Source of the DNA: Candidatus Endomicrobiellum agilis
GTDB lineage: Bacteria; Elusimicrobiota; Endomicrobiia; Endomicrobiales; Endomicrobiaceae
Direction: 5' to 3'
Assembly: GCA_020328155.1 (NCBI GenBank)
Contig: JAIXMX010000003.1
Location: 1 to 64,000, forward strand
Length of the DNA stretch: 64,000 bases
Below are positions 17,513-26,443 of the stretch, one piece after another; within the stretch, counting starts at the first letter, position 1, and every line of letters begins with the position of its first letter. The translations under genes were made by a program, and so were the position numbers. The notes below the pieces were generated by a model, which did no database searches, was not told where the DNA came from, and worked only from the letters and a program-made list of their open reading frames with translations.

Positions 17513-18288
17513 ATTATCCTCCAACGTTTAACTGGCCAATATAAGAACAACGCTTTGCCCTTTATGTATTTATCGGGCAGAGGTCCCCAAAAGCGTGAAT
17601 CAAAAGAAAAATCTCTGTTGTCGCCCATCATCATATAATGCTTTTTAGGAACAATAATAGGCCCGAAATTATCTCTTACAAAAGACGTGGGAACTGAAAT
17701 AAATTTGCCTTTTTCCCAAGCGTCCTGATATTCTCTCTGAGTATTGAATAAGCTGAATTTTTGAAAAACCATATGATCGCTAAAAGTTGCGTATGCTTCT
17801 TCGACGCGAATGTTATTTATATACAATTTTTTATCTTTTATTTCAACTATGTCGCCCGCAACAGCTACGCATCTTTTTATGTAGTCTTTTTTTGTTCCAG
17901 ATTCTCTTTCGGAGATTGGCAAAGCTTCAGGCGGGCACTGAAAAACGACAATGTCTCCGCGTTTTATATTTTCTAAAGCCGCGTACCGCTTTCCGCTGTT
18001 ATTAAATGGAACATGAAAACCGTAAATAAATTTATTTGCAAAAAGATGATCACCCTCCAAAAAAGTTTCTCTCATGCTGCCTGATGGAATTTTGAAAGCC
18101 TGTATAAAGAAAAACATAATAAAAGAGGCTAACATAAGGGCACTCCAGCCCGTATCAATCCATAAATAAATGCTTTTAAAGAGTTTTTGTGATGACGGAG
18201 TCTTAAAAAGTTTTTTTATGGCGAGCATAAGCATAGCTATTGTAAAAAGGACACAACCTGCAAGAAAAAGTTTCAGTTCCATAATCAT
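17509..18288 (-). CDS. lepB: Signal peptidase I
   Basis: It removes signal peptides from exported proteins at the outer face of the inner membrane. Two N-terminal membrane helices precede the catalytic serine in IPSGSMRETFLEGDH and the general-base lysine in DYIKRCVAVAGD. The late motif GDNRDFSFDSRFWG is the box E signature. At 259 residues it is complete. The ATG at 18288 follows GAGG; another at 18282 is possible. Co-transcribed with nfeD and the stomatin-like gene by overlap. Confidence 0.93.
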   Translation of the reverse strand: MIMELKLFLAGCVLFTIAMLMLAIKKLFKTPSSQKLFKSIYLWIDTGWSALMLASFIMFFFIQAFKIPSGSMRETFLEGDHLFANKFIYGFHVPFNNSGKRYAALENIKRGDIVVFQCPPEALPISERESGTKKDYIKRCVAVAGDIVEIKDKKLYINNIRVEEAYATFSDHMVFQKFSLFNTQREYQDAWEKGKFISVPTSFVRDNFGPIIVPKKHYMMMGDNRDFSFDSRFWGPLPDKYIKGKALFLYWPVKRWRII

Positions 18289-18340
18289 AATAATAAGCCT
18301 CTTTTAGTAAAACGACAAACCTCTGGCGACAGTACGGATT

Positions 18341-18371
18341 GTCACAGTGACTGTGCAGTCCTGCAGTGATG
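18341..18371. repeat. Short palindrome-rich patch between lepA and lepB
   Basis: The 109-base gap after lepA holds CACAGT-G-ACTGTG (18343-18355) and a nearby palindromic CTGCAG, in DNA richer in G and C than its neighbours. It may be a REP-like remnant or a protein-binding site. Confidence 0.4.
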
Positions 18372-18397
18372 CAAAGCGTATATTTCCTGCATATTTA

Positions 18398-20185
18398 TTA
18401 TTCGTCTATTTTTAATACTGCGATAAAAGCTTCCGGTGGTATATCCACTTTGCCGAACTGTCTCATTTTGCGTTTGCCTTCTCTTTGTTTTTCAAGAAGT
18501 TTACGTTTTCTCGTTATATCGCCACCGTAACATTTTGCAAGAACGTCTTTACGCATTGCTGATATGGTTTCTCTGGCAATTATTTTATTATTTATTTTTG
18601 CCTGTATAGGGATTTCAAACATGTGTCTCGGGATAATGCCTCTTAATTTTTCGGTGAGATAATGTGCAACAGATTGTGCTTTGTCTTTATGAGCTATGAC
18701 AGTAAAAGCGTCGACAACTTCTGCATTTATCATAATTTCAAGTTTTAACAAGTCGCCAAGCTGCGAATCAATATGCACATAATCAAAAGAGGCATACCCT
18801 TTTGAAGCTGATTTTAGAGCGTCATAAAAACCGACAATAATTTCTGCAAGAGGCATATGATATTTAAGTATCACAATTTTGGTGTCCATATATTTCATCA
18901 ATGTTTGTTTTCCTCTTCTTTTCTGGCACAGATCAAACATGGAACCCAGATAATCTGTAGAGCAGATTATCGTTGCTTCAACATAAGGCTCCCATATTTC
19001 TTCAATATCTGCAATATTTGGAAATTTTGCAGGATTATCTATTGTAATAAATTTACCTTTATACTTTATTTTATACACGACATTTGGTGCTGTAACCAAA
19101 AGATTCAAACCAAACTCTCTTTCAAGTCTTTCTTTAACTATTTCTAGATGCAGAGACCCCAGAAACCCGCACCTGAATCCGAAACCTAAAGCCACAGAAG
19201 TTTCAGGGAAATAGACAAGTGAAGAATCCGAAAGTCTTAGTTTTTCTAAAGCTGTTTTTAAGCCGTCATATTCAGACGTACTGTTGGGATAAAGTCCTGC
19301 AAAAACAAAAGGATTTACTTCTTTGTATCCTTCATGTAGATGCTTTGTTGGATTTGCGCTTTCAACAATCGTATCACCGATTTTTATGTCGTGTATGTCT
19401 TTTATTCCTGCAATTACATATCCGACTTCACCTGATGAAAGTTCATCAGATTCAATCATTTTTATTTTCATATATCCGACTTCAAGCACTTCATATTCTG
19501 CATTAGATGCCGTAAATCTCACTTTCATACCCTTTCTTATTTTCCCGTCAAAGACTCTTATAATAACTATAACACCTCGATAGGAATCGTAGAATGAATC
19601 AAAAATTAAAGCTGACAAAGGTTCTTCTTTTACGATTTTTGCTGAGGGAACGTTTGCGATCACGGAATCAATTATCTCGCTTATGCCTATGCCTTCTTTC
19701 GCACTTGTAAGTATAGGTTCTGCATCAATTTTAAGTCCTTCCTTCATCTGCTCATAAGTGCTGTCCACGTCGGCAGTAGGCAAATCTATTTTGTTTATCA
19801 CCGGAATAATTTTAAGTTTTGCATTTCTTGCAAGCATAGTATTTGCAAGCGTTTGAGCTTCTACGCCCTGTGTTGCATCAATTACCAAAATCGCACCCTC
19901 GCAGGCAGCGAGAGATCTTGACACTTCGTAAGTAAAATCTACATGACCGGGAGTGTCAATTAAATTGAGTATATACTTTACACCTTTTCTATCTGTATAA
20001 TCCATTCTCACAGCTTTGGCTTTTATAGTTATTCCCCTTTCTCTTTCAAGATCCATGCCGTCAAGAATCTGATTTTTCATTTCTCTTTGGGAAATTGTAC
20101 CGGTATATTCAAGAAGTCTATCAGCAAGCGTACTTTTACCGTGATCTATGTGGGCTATAATGCAAAAGTTCCTTATATTGGACAT
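18398..20185 (-). CDS. lepA: Elongation factor 4 (LepA)
   Basis: A translational GTPase linked to ribosome back-translocation and 30S assembly. The 595-residue product begins MSNIRNFCIIAHIDHGKST with the G1 loop; other G motifs are DTPGHVDF and NKIDLP. The longer frame from 20326 adds 47 unrelated residues; the ATG at 20185 follows AAGGA and gives the usual N-terminus. C-terminal LepA-specific motifs include GFRCGFLGSLHLEI and CYGGDITRKRKLL. It often accompanies lepB, as here. Confidence 0.96.
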   Translation of the reverse strand: MSNIRNFCIIAHIDHGKSTLADRLLEYTGTISQREMKNQILDGMDLERERGITIKAKAVRMDYTDRKGVKYILNLIDTPGHVDFTYEVSRSLAACEGAILVIDATQGVEAQTLANTMLARNAKLKIIPVINKIDLPTADVDSTYEQMKEGLKIDAEPILTSAKEGIGISEIIDSVIANVPSAKIVKEEPLSALIFDSFYDSYRGVIVIIRVFDGKIRKGMKVRFTASNAEYEVLEVGYMKIKMIESDELSSGEVGYVIAGIKDIHDIKIGDTIVESANPTKHLHEGYKEVNPFVFAGLYPNSTSEYDGLKTALEKLRLSDSSLVYFPETSVALGFGFRCGFLGSLHLEIVKERLEREFGLNLLVTAPNVVYKIKYKGKFITIDNPAKFPNIADIEEIWEPYVEATIICSTDYLGSMFDLCQKRRGKQTLMKYMDTKIVILKYHMPLAEIIVGFYDALKSASKGYASFDYVHIDSQLGDLLKLEIMINAEVVDAFTVIAHKDKAQSVAHYLTEKLRGIIPRHMFEIPIQAKINNKIIARETISAMRKDVLAKCYGGDITRKRKLLEKQREGKRKMRQFGKVDIPPEAFIAVLKIDE

Positions 20186-20404
20186 TATTATTTTTTTCCT
20201 TAAACACAACCTATTTGCTGAAAGCTTTATCTTTCGCATATGGTAAATAAAAAGACAATGAAAATAGCAGATTCGGGTAAAATCCCAGATTAAGTTTGTC
20301 CGAAGTGACGACAAAAAATATAACAATAACGCATATCTTAAGTAGAAACATCCAGAAATATTTAAACATCTTCCATCTGCGAAAGAGAAGAGAGAAGAAA
20401 TATA

Positions 20405-22144
20405 TTATTGTATTTGAATGGTGCTTATAATCTTTGAAATTGAATCTCTATCGCCACATTTTAAAATTTCTTCTGCAACTTCTTGGACATTTTTAAAAGA
20501 TATGCTTCTTATAACTCTTTTAATTTTCGGGATCTGTGCTGATGCTACGCTAAACTCATCAAGTCCGAATCCCAAAAGAATAGGGGCATAGTACGGATCG
20601 CTTGCCATTTCGCCACACATACCTACGCCAATTCCCGCTTTATGACTTTCATCTATAATATGTTTAATAAATCTTAAAATCGTAGGATGCAGGGGATCAT
20701 AAAGACTTGCAACGTTTTCGTTTACTCTGTCAACAGCAAGCGTATACTGTATTAGATCGTTGGTCCCTATCGAAACAAAGTCAACTTCTTTGGCGATAGC
20801 ATCGATTATCATAGCGGCGGACGGTACTTCTATCATTGAACCCACATCCATTTCTTCGTCGAACTTTATATTTTCTTTCTTTAAATCTTGCTTTACTTTT
20901 TCGAGGATTTTGTTTGCTTCATGAAGTTCGGTAAGCGTCGATATCATGGGATACATAAGTCTGATTTTCCCATAAGCCGATGCTTTCAAAATACCTCTTA
21001 ACTGATTAATAAAAATGTCGGGATATTTAAGGCAGAGTCTTATAGCTCTTAAGCCTAGAAAAGGGTTTGCTTCCCGTTCCATATTTAAAAGACCCATTTT
21101 TGTAAGTTTGTCTCCGCCCAAATCAATGGTTCTTATGATGGTTGGGTAAGGTGACATTGCTTCTGTGACTTTAGAATATTTTTCAAAATGCTCTTCTTCC
21201 GACGGCATAGTATTGCGGTTAAAGTACATAAATTCTGTTCTGTAAAGTCCTATGCCCGTAGCACCGCTGTCTAATACTGTCTGTACTTCGTCGGGATTAT
21301 CAATATTTGCAAAAATTAAAACTTTGTGGTTATCGATTGTTTCAGCTGGTAAATCCTTTAATTTTTCAAGTTTTTTTCTTATTGCAAACTGTACGTTGTA
21401 TTCTTTTTTATATTTTACTAAAGTTTCCGGCGATGGATTTAAGATAACTTCGCCTTTGTTTCCGTCAACAATTATAATGTCGTCAGCTTCTACCTGCGAG
21501 GATATTACTTTTAAACCCGCAACAGCAGGAATTGCAAGTCCTTGAGCGACAATTGCCGTATGTGAAGTTTTTCCACCAATATCCGTAGCAAAACCTTTGA
21601 CCAATTTTTCTTTTATCGTAACAGTATCACCGGGAGTTAAATTGTGGGCAACCACTATTGAATCCTCATTTGAGTTCGCAAGAGTTTTTCTTTGTTTGCC
21701 AAGAAGATTTCCTATTATCTTCTTTCCTACGTCTTGAATGTCGAGTTTTCTTTCCCTGAAATAATCATCTTCTATGGTTTCGAAAGAACGGACAATTTTA
21801 TCTATAATTTTAAAAATTGCATATTCTACATTGACGCCGTCATCTATAAGTTTATCAACATCTTTTCTTATTGTTGGATCTTCTAAAATTAAGAGATGAA
21901 CATCGGCTATCTGTGCATAGTTTTTGCCAAGAACGTTGTTAATTTTATCATGGGTTATTTTAAGTTCAGCTTTAGTTTTTTCAATGGCATCGTTTAAACG
22001 CTTTTTTTCATCTTTCCTCGCATTCTCAGGTATTTCTTTGTGAATGAGGCAGATATCATCATTTTCAAGAAGAAAAACTTTACCAATGGCAATTCCCGGT
22101 GATGCTGCAACGCCTTTGATGACAATGTCTTTTTTATTAGGCAT
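20405..22144 (-). CDS. ptsI: PTS enzyme I
   Basis: Enzyme I transfers phosphate from phosphoenolpyruvate to HPr. The phospho-histidine motif GGKTSHTAIVAQG is near residue 195, and the PEP-binding barrel shows GIGLYRTEFMY, GTNDLIQYTLAVDR and GMCGEMASD with the active-site cysteine. At 579 residues it is full length. The ATG follows AGGAGAG, eight bases after ptsH. It is the last gene of the PTS operon; lepA follows after a 219-base gap. Confidence 0.96.
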   Translation of the reverse strand: MPNKKDIVIKGVAASPGIAIGKVFLLENDDICLIHKEIPENARKDEKKRLNDAIEKTKAELKITHDKINNVLGKNYAQIADVHLLILEDPTIRKDVDKLIDDGVNVEYAIFKIIDKIVRSFETIEDDYFRERKLDIQDVGKKIIGNLLGKQRKTLANSNEDSIVVAHNLTPGDTVTIKEKLVKGFATDIGGKTSHTAIVAQGLAIPAVAGLKVISSQVEADDIIIVDGNKGEVILNPSPETLVKYKKEYNVQFAIRKKLEKLKDLPAETIDNHKVLIFANIDNPDEVQTVLDSGATGIGLYRTEFMYFNRNTMPSEEEHFEKYSKVTEAMSPYPTIIRTIDLGGDKLTKMGLLNMEREANPFLGLRAIRLCLKYPDIFINQLRGILKASAYGKIRLMYPMISTLTELHEANKILEKVKQDLKKENIKFDEEMDVGSMIEVPSAAMIIDAIAKEVDFVSIGTNDLIQYTLAVDRVNENVASLYDPLHPTILRFIKHIIDESHKAGIGVGMCGEMASDPYYAPILLGFGLDEFSVASAQIPKIKRVIRSISFKNVQEVAEEILKCGDRDSISKIISTIQIQ

Positions 22145-22152
22145 TTTCTCTC

Positions 22153-22416
22153 CTATTCACCAAATTTAGATTCAAACAAATTTTCAATCGCAATTAAAAC
22201 TTCATTTTCATCGGTACCATCGGCGACAAAGTTCAATTCGCTTCCTTGCCCTGCAGCCAAAGTCATAACACCCATAATGCTTTTTGCATCAACTTCAAAA
22301 TCATCTTTTAAAATTTTAACCGTAGACTGATATCCGTTCGTAGTTTGCACAAGCATAGCTGCAGGTCTTGCGTGTAAACCCATTTTATTTGAAACAACAA
22401 TAACTTTTTTTTTCAT
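22153..22416 (-). CDS. ptsH: Phosphocarrier protein HPr
   Basis: An 87-residue HPr with the catalytic His15 in KMGLHARPAAM and a Ser46 in AKSIMGVMTLAAG, the residue phosphorylated by HPr kinase. Because hprK is present in the same stretch, Ser46 regulation is likely functional here, although HPr-Ser-P targets are not visible in the window. It is three bases downstream of the IID gene and eight upstream of ptsI. Confidence 0.96.
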   Translation of the reverse strand: MKKKVIVVSNKMGLHARPAAMLVQTTNGYQSTVKILKDDFEVDAKSIMGVMTLAAGQGSELNFVADGTDENEVLIAIENLFESKFGE

Positions 22417-22419
22417 CTT

Positions 22420-23208
22420 TTACATTCCTAAATATGACATTATAATACATGTCAATATTACGCCGTAAAACAGAGGAACTGAGCCAAATTTCTTTGATAC
22501 AAGAACTGAAAGCGCAAGCACAGCGCTATATTTAAATATAATTTGTATATTAGCTCCGGAAGACACACTTTCAGGTCCAAATCCAAAAACTTTTAAGTAT
22601 AAAAATAATACGGTGATAGGAATTATAACTTTGCCAAGGCGACCCATTTTCCACAAGAACATAAAATCAAGTTTTGATAAATTGGCAATATTTTTTTTGT
22701 CAAATAGAAAACCCATAAAAATAAGACGATATCTTATGAGAATATGCACGGCATTATAGAGGGAAATAAACACTACGGGAACTAAAACACCATACGCTGC
22801 AAATCGACTATCTGGTGCTTTTAAAATAATCAGTATAAATATGCTTATAAGTGCCATTAAAGGTCTTAATGTCCCCCAAAAAAATGAATCACCTATTGCG
22901 GCTAAAGGTCCTTCCATTACACTTTTAATCTTATTTACTTCGGAAACTTTTTCGCTGCAGTTGCCTTTAGCTATTTCCTTTTCCATGTTTGCGATAACTA
23001 TAATTATCATGTTAGACATATAAGGATGCGTATTAAAAAATCCTGTATGTCTTAAAAGAGCTTCTTTCCGTTTATCTTCATTCAAATAAATTTTATATAA
23101 AAAAGGTTTCAATACAAATAAAAGTCCAATGTTTTGCATTCTCTCATAGTTCCATAATGCCTGTAAAAAAAGTGTCCTTAAAAACATTTTGGAATATATT
23201 TTAATCAT
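22420..23208 (-). CDS. PTS mannose-family IID component
   Basis: The IID membrane subunit pairs with IIC to form the sugar channel in mannose-class PTS. The N-terminal region LFLQALWNYERMQNIG and EGPLAAIGDSFFWGTLRP are typical IID motifs; several hydrophobic helices lie in the second half (residues 110-260). The 262-residue length is slightly short but normal. It starts 8 bases inside the end of the IIC gene. The sugar transported cannot be deduced from sequence alone. Confidence 0.92.
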   Translation of the reverse strand: MIKIYSKMFLRTLFLQALWNYERMQNIGLLFVLKPFLYKIYLNEDKRKEALLRHTGFFNTHPYMSNMIIIVIANMEKEIAKGNCSEKVSEVNKIKSVMEGPLAAIGDSFFWGTLRPLMALISIFILIILKAPDSRFAAYGVLVPVVFISLYNAVHILIRYRLIFMGFLFDKKNIANLSKLDFMFLWKMGRLGKVIIPITVLFLYLKVFGFGPESVSSGANIQIIFKYSAVLALSVLVSKKFGSVPLFYGVILTCIIMSYLGM

Positions 23209-23959
23209 CCCAATGACTCAAAAATAGAATTTTTATGTTTCTATGACGGTTGTGGAAAAACCTTGGCGAGTTCCAATTTCGGCGTGGGTGACGATGATGG
23301 TGATGGTGATTATGGTGCCTCAAGAATGGAGGCTTTACATTTGTGAGATTGTATATAACCATCCCCAAACCGGCTATGGGCAATAGATACCAAGCCTTTT
23401 TAAAACCGATAAGAATGGGTTCCGGAAATTGTAAATAGATGCCTTTATATATCCATCCGCCTACAACCATTGCAAATACGTAAAACAGAAATGCTCTTGC
23501 AACAAAAAAGAACACGCCTACAATTATGCCTAGGTTTATTCGTCCATACTTTTCGTTTTGTATTCCTTTCTCCACCCAGTGCATTATCTTAATATTAAAA
23601 TTTCTTCCAGAAATGTCTATTCTTCTGTATAAATATGCGAACGGTATAGCTAAAATCAAACCCCACATTGCAGCTTCCTGTGAATTCATAAAATATTTAC
23701 AAACCCAGAAAGTAGATAAAATGCCTATAGGAGAGGCATCGATAGGAACGGCTACGCCCATAGGTATTGCATTTATCCAAATCATTTCTGCTATCATTCC
23801 TATCCAAAGTCCTGTACTGATATCACCCATAAAAAAGCCTATGAGAGGAGCGCAAAATATTGGACGGCAGATCATGAATTGTCCAAACGCAATTATGTCC
23901 ACAGTACACAAAGCTGCAATAAACGCAAGAAAAACAATATTTTCCATTAGTGTATCCAT
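23201..23959 (-). CDS. PTS mannose-family IIC component with His-rich tail
   Basis: A sugar-channel subunit with about seven hydrophobic segments; the start ENIVFLAFIAALCTVD and GISTGLW-like loops are typical of the IIC sorbose/mannose family. Around residue 210 the protein leaves the expected hydrophobic end and becomes a strikingly histidine- and arginine-rich tail (PFLRHHNHHHHHRHPRRN) coded by a short CAT/CAC repeat at about 23280-23320. The other frame over this repeat is hydrophobic, so a late frameshift or repeat expansion may have replaced the last helix. Start could be 23959 or the ATG at 23947. A 241-base gap separates it from IIB. Confidence 0.88.
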   Translation of the reverse strand: MDTLMENIVFLAFIAALCTVDIIAFGQFMICRPIFCAPLIGFFMGDISTGLWIGMIAEMIWINAIPMGVAVPIDASPIGILSTFWVCKYFMNSQEAAMWGLILAIPFAYLYRRIDISGRNFNIKIMHWVEKGIQNEKYGRINLGIIVGVFFFVARAFLFYVFAMVVGGWIYKGIYLQFPEPILIGFKKAWYLLPIAGLGMVIYNLTNVKPPFLRHHNHHHHHRHPRRNWNSPRFFHNRHRNIKILFLSHWDD

Positions 23960-24200
23960 TATTATTTAAAATTTATATCGCTCTAAAAGAAATTTTTTTG
24001 AGTTTTCCATGATTAAAAATATTACACCTTATAAACATTGCAAAAGTACTGTGTCCGCGGTAAATTCCGTCATATTTGCTATCTGAATTTAAAATCATTT
24101 CCATTGTATCGCCTGATAAATTTTTTTAAAAGCACAATTGAAATTTTCATCTGTCTGGCAAATTGGGCGTAAAAGCGAAAAAGATAAATTTATCTTCGTT

Positions 24201-24704
24201 TTACCGCTTGCACATTGCTTTATATTCTCTTTCTATTAGAGGTATGATATTTATTCTCTCGTCTTCAGGGAGAACACGTCCTTCTATTTCAATAGCTCTA
24301 ATACATATTTTGTAGAGACTTTCCACATCATTGTCGTTTACACAAAGATTATATAAAAGCTGTCTTTTCCCGCTTATAAAATGCATTCCACCGATGTTTA
24401 CGGACTTAAAATTTGCTCCGTTTTCTACCATATATAGTATGTCAGACGGACTTACAGCCAAGACCATTACTCTTTCTTTATTATATTTTCCGCTTATAAT
24501 TGCATTTGTTGCATCTTTCGGGCTTTTTATATCAAGTTTTATATTGTGCGGTACGGCCATAGCCATAAGCATCTGCTGCATAGTATCCTGTACAACTATA
24601 TCTGAAGCAATTAATATAGTGTCAACATCTATTGTTTTCAGCCAGCCTTGCACTATCTGTCCATGTACCAGTCTGTCGTCTATTCTTACCAAAACTATAG
24701 GCAT
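24201..24704 (-). CDS. PTS mannose-family IIB component
   Basis: A 167-residue cytoplasmic phosphotransfer subunit starting MPIVLVRIDDRLVHGQIV, with the phospho-accepting His14 in the family signature. It receives phosphate from IIA and passes it to the incoming sugar. The ATG at 24704 follows GAGGG closely. An imperfect hairpin lies just after the gene in the gap to IIC, and 190 bases separate it from IIA. Confidence 0.93.
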   Translation of the reverse strand: MPIVLVRIDDRLVHGQIVQGWLKTIDVDTILIASDIVVQDTMQQMLMAMAVPHNIKLDIKSPKDATNAIISGKYNKERVMVLAVSPSDILYMVENGANFKSVNIGGMHFISGKRQLLYNLCVNDNDVESLYKICIRAIEIEGRVLPEDERINIIPLIEREYKAMCKR

Positions 24705-24893
24705 TGTACCCTCGTTTTATTCAACAAATCAAAGCTTAAGTCTTTACCCTCGTATACTCTCACAGTCTCATTCCTACCTGTTACATGACTGTGGGCTACA
24801 TATCTTAATTTCCCCTCTCTGAGTCTGATGCCATTATCTTTAATTCGTTTTGTAACGGCATGATATAGAGAGCAGTGAGAGAAAAATATTTTT
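24705..24893 (-). other. Gap between IIA and IIB with a possible gene remnant
   Basis: PTS IIA and IIB genes are usually adjacent, but here 189 bases intervene. A minus-strand frame of 75 codons spans the gap (24695-24922) and includes GIRLREGKLRYVAHSHVTG; it overlaps both flanking genes, and I do not recognise it. A 7-bp inverted repeat (CACAGTC with GACTGTG) lies inside. Small insertion or leader region are both possible. Confidence 0.3.
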
Positions 24894-25298
24894 TTATTTT
24901 TTAAATAACATTTTTTTAACATTTATTATACTTTTTTGTCCATCAAGTAAAACTTTTTCCACTAAATCTGAAACAGCTTTCGCATTTTTATTTGAAGATA
25001 TCGCAGACAACACCATAGGAAGATTGACGCCGGAAAGAATTTCCGTATTAAAAGATCCGCATATTGAGGCCGAGGCATTGCAGGGAGTTCCTCCAAACAT
25101 ATCAGTAAGCACCAAAGTTCCATCTTCATCATCTATATTTTTTAAAAGATTACTTATTCTTTCCTGCATTTGTGCTAAACTGTCATTGTCACTTTTTTTA
25201 ATAACATAGAGGTTGGACTGTCTCCCAGAAATAAGCTCTGCGGAATTTACCAGTTCCTGTGCCAGTTTCCCATGTGTTGCGATAACAATTTTAATCAT
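24894..25298 (-). CDS. PTS mannose-family IIA component
   Basis: A 134-residue stand-alone IIA domain beginning MIKIVIATHGKLAQELVNSA, with the phospho-accepting His9, and LTDMFGGTPCNAS, the second family motif. It carries phosphate from HPr to IIB. The ATG follows AGGAGAA. IIA is not fused to IIB, unlike E. coli ManX. The upstream 290 bases to rapZ hold nothing recognisable beyond a GATTCTC doublet. Confidence 0.93.
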   Translation of the reverse strand: MIKIVIATHGKLAQELVNSAELISGRQSNLYVIKKSDNDSLAQMQERISNLLKNIDDEDGTLVLTDMFGGTPCNASASICGSFNTEILSGVNLPMVLSAISSNKNAKAVSDLVEKVLLDGQKSIINVKKMLFKK

Positions 25299-25588
25299 CT
25301 TTCAGATTCTCCTGTGCAAAAAAACAAAATAGAAAAAAACTTTCTTTACAGTTTTAACGCATGTTTTATCGTTTTAAAATTTATAAATCGCATATTTTTT
25401 TCATACATTTTTGCAAGTTTTCTGAAGGAGTCGTCCCTTTATTTTTGATGGCAAGATCAAATATTCTGTACCGCGATTAAAGTTTTATGTCGACACTGCA
25501 CAATCTGAAAGTCTATAATCTTGATTCTCGATTCTCGTAAAACATACATCATAATGTCATAAATATAACAATTTTTATCAAACGTCAA

Positions 25589-26443
25589 TTAGTGCAAAAT
25601 ATCTCTATGATTAATTTTTACTTTATACTTTCTGCTTTTTAAAAATCCGGCAAGTTTTTCAGCCGCAAAAACCGATCTGTGTCGCCCTCCCGTACATCCT
25701 ATTGCTACAGTCAGATAACTCTTGCCTTCTTTAATATATCCAGGAAGAGTTTTCTCTATAAGTTTTGAAAATATGTTAAAAAAAACCTTGAATTCTTTTT
25801 GGGTTTCTATATATCTTCTAACGACTTCATCTCTGCCTGTCTTAAGTTTCAATCCGTGTACATAGTTTGGATTTGCTATAAAACGCACATCATAAATTAT
25901 ATTGGCGTCAGTGGGTAATCCGTATTTGTACCCGAAAGAAAGAACTGAAATATTTAAATGCTGTTTTCCGGACCGCTGAATGCCTGCAAGTGCTGAAATT
26001 ACTTTTTTTAGCTCTCCTATTGCAATATCTGAAGTATCTATAACTTCGTCTGCAACCGCGAGAATTTTGTCCATAATTTTTCTTTCGAGTTTTATTCCTT
26101 CAAAAACTGATTTTCCCAGAGGATGCCGACGACGTGTTTCCGAATAGCGTCTGAGCAAAATAGAATCAGAAGCATTTAAAAAAATAACTTTATAACCAAT
26201 ATTTCTCTTTTTAAAAACGGCAAGTAAATCTTTGAAAGATTTAAGAGCTTCTCCGGCACGCGAATCTACGCTTATTACCACATTTTTGTATTTGCCAGAA
26301 TTTTTAAGACATATATCGGTAAAATCAGCGACCATCTGAACGGGCATATTATCAACGCAGACAAAGCCAAAATCCTCAAAAATTTTGAGAGCCTGACTTT
26401 TTCCCGCACCTGACATTCCTGAGATTATATAAAATTTTGTCAT
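25589..26443 (-). CDS. rapZ: RapZ/YvcJ-type nucleotide-binding protein
   Basis: A 284-residue P-loop protein (ISGMSGAGKSQALKIFEDFG) with the C-terminal motif GCTGGRHRSVF found in RapZ and YvcJ. In E. coli RapZ guides RNase E to the GlmZ small RNA; in Gram-positive relatives its role is less clear. The ATG overlaps the hprK stop (ATGA at 26440-26443). This neighbourhood, with hprK and ptsN, is a classic PTS-linked regulatory cluster. Confidence 0.92.
   Translation of the reverse strand: MTKFYIISGMSGAGKSQALKIFEDFGFVCVDNMPVQMVADFTDICLKNSGKYKNVVISVDSRAGEALKSFKDLLAVFKKRNIGYKVIFLNASDSILLRRYSETRRRHPLGKSVFEGIKLERKIMDKILAVADEVIDTSDIAIGELKKVISALAGIQRSGKQHLNISVLSFGYKYGLPTDANIIYDVRFIANPNYVHGLKLKTGRDEVVRRYIETQKEFKVFFNIFSKLIEKTLPGYIKEGKSYLTVAIGCTGGRHRSVFAAEKLAGFLKSRKYKVKINHRDILH

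Noticed and set aside
20186..20326. A 47-residue extension of LepA
   Set aside because: LepA always begins close to the NFCIIAHIDHGKST motif; the ATG at 20185 has a ribosome binding site.
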